Origin: Candidatus Pelagibacter sp. | GTDB taxonomy: Bacteria > Pseudomonadota > Alphaproteobacteria > Pelagibacterales > Pelagibacteraceae | Reading direction: 5' to 3' | NCBI GenBank assembly: GCA_029941985.1 | Contig: JAPYTV010000032.1 | Span: 1 to 10,501 of the forward strand | DNA length: 10,501 nucleotides | Shown here: positions 7,444-10,501 of the stretch, in pieces | Numbering within the stretch: the stretch's first letter is position 1 | Layout of the letters: each line of letters starts with the position of its first letter | Translations under genes and position numbers: made by a program | Notes under the pieces: generated by a model | Told to the model about the DNA's origin: nothing | Seen by the model: the letters and a program-made list of their open reading frames with translations, nothing else | Database searches by the model: none

Positions 7444-7629
7444 CTAATTTTTTATATACCAAATAATAATAAATCCGAGAACCGCAAATATTAATCCGCC
7501 TGATCTTAGTTGAGAATCTTTAATCATTTCCATTTTTTTTAACATATTTTTCATTTTTGATGGAAATAAGGCGTATAAGATTCCTTCTATAAAAAGAAAA
7601 AGACCAAAAGCTATGATTAGCTCTCTCAT
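7444..7629 (-). CDS. DUF2065 small inner-membrane protein (YjeT-like)
   Basis: This is a 61-aa protein of unknown function. Two hydrophobic helices are visible: about residues 2-22 (LIIAFGLFLFIEGILYALFP) and 43-59 (GGLIFAVLGFIIIWYI). They are joined by a polar, Lys/Met-rich loop (KMKNMLKKMEMIKDSQLR), so a hairpin topology with a basic cytoplasmic loop is likely by the positive-inside rule. The early Glu at 15 in the first helix and the RxxGG turn before the second helix are typical of DUF2065. The gene starts 10 nt after hflC and ends one base before degP, inside the quality-control cluster. In E. coli, yjeT of the same family also lies directly after hflC. A role with HflKC/FtsH is inferred from position only. 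Confidence 0.85.
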   Translation of the reverse strand: MRELIIAFGLFLFIEGILYALFPSKMKNMLKKMEMIKDSQLRSGGLIFAVLGFIIIWYIKN

Positions 7630-7639
7630 GGTTTTAGAT

Positions 7640-8506
7640 TTATTGTTTCGGTTTTATGTTGCCAAAAAATTTAAAGAACTCACTATCAGGAGATAAGATT
7701 ACAGAAGTTTCCCCACCTATTAAAGCAGTTTCGTAAGCTTGCATCGCTCTATAGAAAGCAAAAAACTCAGGGTCTCTACCAAATGCTTCTGCAAAAATTG
7801 CATTTCTTTCTCCGTCTCCTTCACCCTTCATGATTTCAGCATCTTTATTTGCATTGGCTAATAACACTGAAACATCTTTGTCGGCTGTTGATGTTATTGT
7901 AACTGCCATCTCAGCACCTCTAGCTCTAAATTCTTTAGCTTCTCTTTCTCTTTCAGTTTGCATTCTTCTATAAATAGCTTCACTGTTCGCTTGAGGTAAG
8001 TCTGCTCTTTTAATTCTTACATCTACTATTTTAATTCCAAAATTTTCAGCTTCAGCATTTACGCCTTCTTGAATTAAAGACATTTGCTTACTTCTGTCTT
8101 TTGAAAGTAATGTTTGTAATTCTTGTTGACCCAATACATTTCTAAGTCTTGAGTTAATAATTGTTGCCAATCTTGATCTTGCAACTCTCTCATTACCAAC
8201 AGAAATATAAAATTTTAAAGGATCCACAATTTGAAATCTTGCAAAAGCATCGACAATTAGTCTTTTTTGATCTGATGCAATCACTTCTTCTGGTGGTGTA
8301 TCAAGATTTAAAATTCTTTTATCTAAAAAAACAACATTTTGTATAAAAGGAATTTTAAAGTTTAAACCAGGTTCTATTATAATTTTTTTAGGGTCACCAA
8401 ATTGAAGTACGATTGCTTGATTAACTTCTTTAACTGTAAACATAGAGAAGAAAGCAAGCGCTGCTATCACAATAATTACAGGTAATAAAATTTTTTGTAC
8501 TTTCAT
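7640..8506 (-). CDS. hflC: HflC, SPFH-domain subunit of the HflKC regulator of FtsH
   Basis: HflC pairs with HflK in a large periplasm-facing membrane cage around the FtsH protease and limits its attack on membrane proteins. The 288 aa begin with an N-terminal membrane anchor (about 6-24, LLPVIIVIAALAFFSMF), with the bulk in the periplasm. The SPFH/Band 7 domain follows: VNQAIVLQFGDPK, then EPGLNFKIPF, VDAFARFQIVDPLKFY and SRLRNVLGQ. A charged helical stretch at about 175-235 includes RMQTEREREAKEFRARGAE, and the family ending FFAFYRAMQAYE is at about 248-259. It is shorter than E. coli HflC (about 334 aa). The ATG overlaps the hflK TAA by one base (TAATG), a sign of translational coupling that suits the equal amounts of the two subunits in the complex. 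Confidence 0.96.
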   Translation of the reverse strand: MKVQKILLPVIIVIAALAFFSMFTVKEVNQAIVLQFGDPKKIIIEPGLNFKIPFIQNVVFLDKRILNLDTPPEEVIASDQKRLIVDAFARFQIVDPLKFYISVGNERVARSRLATIINSRLRNVLGQQELQTLLSKDRSKQMSLIQEGVNAEAENFGIKIVDVRIKRADLPQANSEAIYRRMQTEREREAKEFRARGAEMAVTITSTADKDVSVLLANANKDAEIMKGEGDGERNAIFAEAFGRDPEFFAFYRAMQAYETALIGGETSVILSPDSEFFKFFGNIKPKQ

Positions 8507-9603
8507 TAATTTGTCGCTTTCTTTTTACCTAATTCAGGAAGTGGTAAATATGGCACTACGCCTGAACCAGCATTTTTTTCAATAATCACCTTGTCTATAT
8601 CAGCTAAAACTTTTTCCATAGTCTCTAAATACATTCTTTCTTGAGTAACCTCTTTAGCTTTTGCGTATTCAGTATAAATAGAAATAAATCTACTAGCTTC
8701 ACCTTCTGCAGCTGCAACAACTTTTTGTTTATAAGCTTCTGCTGCTTGCATAATTTTTGCAGCTTCCCCTCTTGCTCTTGGAATAACATCATTAGCATAA
8801 GCTTCTGCTTCATTTTTTGATCTTTCCATGTCAGCTCTTGCTGCTTGCACATCTCTAAATGCATCAATTACTTGATCAGGTGGGTCTGCTTTTTGGGTTT
8901 GAACTTGTGTTATTTGAATTCCACTATTGTACTCATCTAAAATTGCTTGAATAATATCTTGTGTTTCATTCTCAATTTTTGCTCTTCCTTCAGTCAAAAT
9001 TTGTTGAATTCTACTTTTTGCAACAACTTCTCTCATTGCAGTCTCGGCTGCAGCTTTTACTGTTCCTTCTGGGTCTTGTATCTGAAATAAAAATTTACCT
9101 GCATCTTTAATTACCCAAAATACTGAAAAATCTATATTCACAATATTTTCATCTCCAGTTAACATTAAACTTTCTTGTGGAACATCTGCAACTCCTCCGC
9201 CTGAAGAAAAACCACTGTCTCTTTCAGATCTAAATCCAATATCCATTCTGTTTACTTTTGTAACTTTTGGAGTTAGAACAGTTTCTATTGGCATTGGAAT
9301 ATGATAATTTAATCCTGGCTGAGTTGTTTTTACAAATTTTCCAAATCTTAGAACTACACCTTGTTCATCTGGTAGCACTCTATATAAACCGCTCGCTAAC
9401 CAAACGAGTGCTAAAATAATTAAAATTAAACCTATTGGTTTGCCTCCTGATGAACTTCCACCAGGTAAAAATCTATTTATTTTTTTTTGAATATCTTTAA
9501 TAAGCGCATCAATATCTGGAGGAGTAGGTCCTCTTCCTGAACCATTTCCGCCTGGAGGTGTTCCCCATGGACTTCCGCCTCTTCCTTTAAAATCGTCTGA
9601 CAT
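8506..9603 (-). CDS. hflK: HflK, SPFH-domain subunit of the HflKC regulator of FtsH
   Basis: HflK is the larger partner of HflC. The 365 aa open with a cytoplasmic Gly/Pro-rich tail (residues 1-30, including GRGGSPWGTPPGGNGSGRGP) and a short amphipathic segment. A single membrane helix follows at about 57-75 (IGLILIILALVWLASGLY). The SPFH domain is recognisable from DEQGVVLRFGKFVKTTQPGLNYHIP through NIDFSVFWVI and AETAMREVV. The long Ala/Glu-rich helical region (about 245-335, including ARADMERSKNEAEAYANDV and ARGEAAKIMQAAEAYK) is the coiled coil that builds the cage wall. The C-terminus, VPYLPLPEL, resembles other HflK tails. The ATG at 9603 has no Shine-Dalgarno sequence and candidate promoters place the transcript start very near it. 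It is the first gene of the leftward cluster. Confidence 0.96.
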   Translation of the reverse strand: MSDDFKGRGGSPWGTPPGGNGSGRGPTPPDIDALIKDIQKKINRFLPGGSSSGGKPIGLILIILALVWLASGLYRVLPDEQGVVLRFGKFVKTTQPGLNYHIPMPIETVLTPKVTKVNRMDIGFRSERDSGFSSGGGVADVPQESLMLTGDENIVNIDFSVFWVIKDAGKFLFQIQDPEGTVKAAAETAMREVVAKSRIQQILTEGRAKIENETQDIIQAILDEYNSGIQITQVQTQKADPPDQVIDAFRDVQAARADMERSKNEAEAYANDVIPRARGEAAKIMQAAEAYKQKVVAAAEGEASRFISIYTEYAKAKEVTQERMYLETMEKVLADIDKVIIEKNAGSGVVPYLPLPELGKKKATN

Positions 9604-9654
9604 ATGATGATCTATATAATGTCTTTATAAAGAAAAACAAGTTAAGATGTAGTT
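9604..9654. promoter_or_regulatory. Divergent hflK/mrp promoter region with a 12-bp palindrome
   Basis: This 51-bp spacer must drive hflK leftward and mrp rightward. Rightward, a perfect -10 TATAAT lies at 9615-9620 (about 28 nt leader to the mrp ATG), without a good -35. Leftward, TTGTTT (9640-9635) is followed after 16 bp by TATATA (9618-9613), or after 18 bp by TATAGA (9616-9611); either would start transcription within about 10 nt of the hflK ATG. TCTTTATAAAGA (9622-9633) is a perfect palindrome and contains a TATAAA -10-like element on both strands. The motifs are seen; promoter activity is inferred, and AT-rich DNA gives such matches readily. Confidence 0.5.
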
Positions 9655-10479
9655 ATGCCAAAAGAAAAGCCAGAATTAAGTGACACAATGCGAAAAAAAA
9701 TGAGTGGCAAACCTCCTGAAAAAAACCCAATTAAAGGAACAAAATTTACTATAGCTATTTCAAGTGCAAAAGGAGGTGTTGGAAAATCTACATTTGCAAC
9801 AAACCTTGCTTTAGCGCTAAAAAATATTGGCTGCAAAGTTGGATTACTTGATGCAGATATTTATGGCCCTTCAATTCCTAAGATGTTTGATATTAATGAA
9901 AAACCACAAAGTGATGGCAAAACTTTAACTCCAATTACTAAATATGATATTCAATGTATGTCTATTGGGTTTCTCGCTGATCAACAAACACCTATGATAT
10001 GGCGTGGACCAATGGTAACTAGTGCCATCAAAACTTTTACTCAAAAAGTTGGGTGGAAGGGTTTAGATTTTATAATAGTTGATATGCCTCCTGGTACTGG
10101 AGATACTCAGTTAACTTTTTCAACAGAGATAAAAATGGATGGGGCAATTATAGTCTCAACTCCACAAGAAGTAGCTCTTTTAGATGTAAAAAGAGGAATT
10201 AAAATGTTTGATAAGCTTGGAGTTAAAATCCTAGGCTTGGTTGATAATATGAGTTACTTCATTGGTGATGATAGCAAAAAGTATAAAATATTTGGTGAGG
10301 GTGGAGTTAAAAAAACTGCAGAAGAGTTTGGTAAAGAATTTTTAGGAGAGATTCCAATTAATCCAGAAGTTGGAAAATGTGGGGATGAAGGAAAACCAAT
10401 TGTCGAAGCTAATCCTGATCATAAAATTTCTAAAATATATCTAGAATTTGCTAATAAAATTAAATCAACTTATCTTTAA
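9655..10479 (+). CDS. mrp: Mrp/ApbC/NBP35-family P-loop ATPase, short form lacking the DUF59 domain
   Basis: Proteins of this family are ATP-dependent carriers of iron-sulfur clusters. The 274 aa contain the deviant Walker A KGGVGKST (39-46), DADIYGPSIP (66-75), DMPPGTGDTQLT (143-154), STPQEVALLDVKRG (168-181), the NMSYF motif (198-202) and a final GDEGKPIV (243-250). Two usual parts are absent. There is no N-terminal DUF59/MIP18 domain, and an in-frame TAA at 9643-9645, four codons before the ATG, rules out an upstream extension. The Cys-x-x-Cys pair that normally follows NMS is replaced by IGDDSKKYK; the only cysteines are C60, C101 and C242. The fold and nucleotide site look intact, so ATPase activity is likely, but cluster transfer by the usual cysteine pair is not. 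It is the only rightward gene and diverges from hflK. The ATG has no clear ribosome-binding site. Confidence 0.93.
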   Translation: MPKEKPELSDTMRKKMSGKPPEKNPIKGTKFTIAISSAKGGVGKSTFATNLALALKNIGCKVGLLDADIYGPSIPKMFDINEKPQSDGKTLTPITKYDIQCMSIGFLADQQTPMIWRGPMVTSAIKTFTQKVGWKGLDFIIVDMPPGTGDTQLTFSTEIKMDGAIIVSTPQEVALLDVKRGIKMFDKLGVKILGLVDNMSYFIGDDSKKYKIFGEGGVKKTAEEFGKEFLGEIPINPEVGKCGDEGKPIVEANPDHKISKIYLEFANKIKSTYL

Positions 10480-10501
10480 GATCAAAAGCAATCATCAACT
10501 C
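10480..10501. other. Short tail after mrp, nothing recognised
   Basis: The 22 bases after the mrp stop to the window edge contain no complete hairpin, promoter or coding signal that I can support. The next gene and any mrp terminator lie beyond the window. Confidence 0.5.

Noticed and set aside
7282..7494. 70-aa plus-strand frame crossing the degP/DUF2065 junction
   Set aside because: It is antisense to the degP signal peptide and the DUF2065 C-terminus, both of which are well supported; there is no coding evidence.
8625..8867. 80-aa minus-strand frame inside hflK, rich in Lys, Gln, Leu and Met
   Set aside because: It is an out-of-frame reading of the repetitive Ala/Glu/Lys coiled-coil codons of hflK, with no independent start signal.
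9642..9836. 64-aa minus-strand open frame reaching into the hflK/mrp spacer
   Set aside because: It is antisense to the mrp Walker A region and resembles no known protein; it would also conflict with the divergent promoter region.
10466..10490. ATCTT/AAGAT inverted repeat at the end of mrp as a terminator
   Set aside because: The arms are only 5 bp and leave a single-base loop, which cannot form a stable hairpin, and no T tract follows.

Overview
The window is a gene-dense, very AT-rich stretch of alphaproteobacterial chromosome. It most resembles a streamlined marine SAR11/Pelagibacter-type genome. That assignment is inferred from the strong A/T bias, Lys/Asn/Ile-rich proteins, gene spacers of roughly 1 to 80 nt, and the hflK-hflC-degP-miaA-ilv gene order; no marker gene here proves it. 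There is no RNA gene, insertion sequence, phage gene or CRISPR array.

Layout. Nine genes lie on the minus strand and run from right to left. They are hflK, hflC, a 61-aa DUF2065 membrane protein, a DegP/Do-type serine protease, miaA, ilvI/ilvB (acetolactate synthase large subunit), ilvH/ilvN (its regulatory subunit), ilvC, and a family-5 extracellular solute-binding protein. A tenth gene, an Mrp-type P-loop ATPase, is read rightward from a 51-bp divergent spacer shared with hflK. Junctions in the minus-strand run are tight: a 1-nt TAATG overlap for hflK/hflC, 10 nt for hflC/DUF2065, 1 nt for DUF2065/degP, and 2 nt or a short overlap for degP/miaA. The ilvI/ilvH junction is 1 nt and the ilvH/ilvC junction 17 nt. 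The two wider gaps are 53 nt before ilvI and 80 nt before the solute-binding protein. These are the likely places for internal promoters, so I infer three blocks: membrane-protein quality control plus miaA, the ilvIHC branched-chain amino acid block, and the solute-binding protein. Read-through between blocks is quite possible.

How the genes work together. HflK and HflC form the SPFH complex that surrounds and restrains the FtsH protease. DUF2065 is a two-helix membrane protein that also sits beside hflC in E. coli, and DegP handles misfolded periplasmic proteins. Together they form an envelope quality-control block. MiaA prenylates A37 of tRNAs. IlvI, IlvH and IlvC carry out the first two common steps of isoleucine/valine synthesis. 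The solute-binding protein delivers a substrate, probably a peptide or similar, to an ABC importer whose permeases are not in this window. Mrp is an ATPase of the iron-sulfur cluster carrier family.

The region is mostly ordinary core genome and I do not see an undescribed system in it. The points worth a second look are an altered ThDP/Mg motif in the acetolactate synthase, an Mrp lacking both its DUF59 domain and the cluster-binding cysteine pair, a long hairpin across the ilvC stop codon, a palindromic divergent promoter region before hflK/mrp, and the conserved hflKC-DUF2065 neighbourhood.
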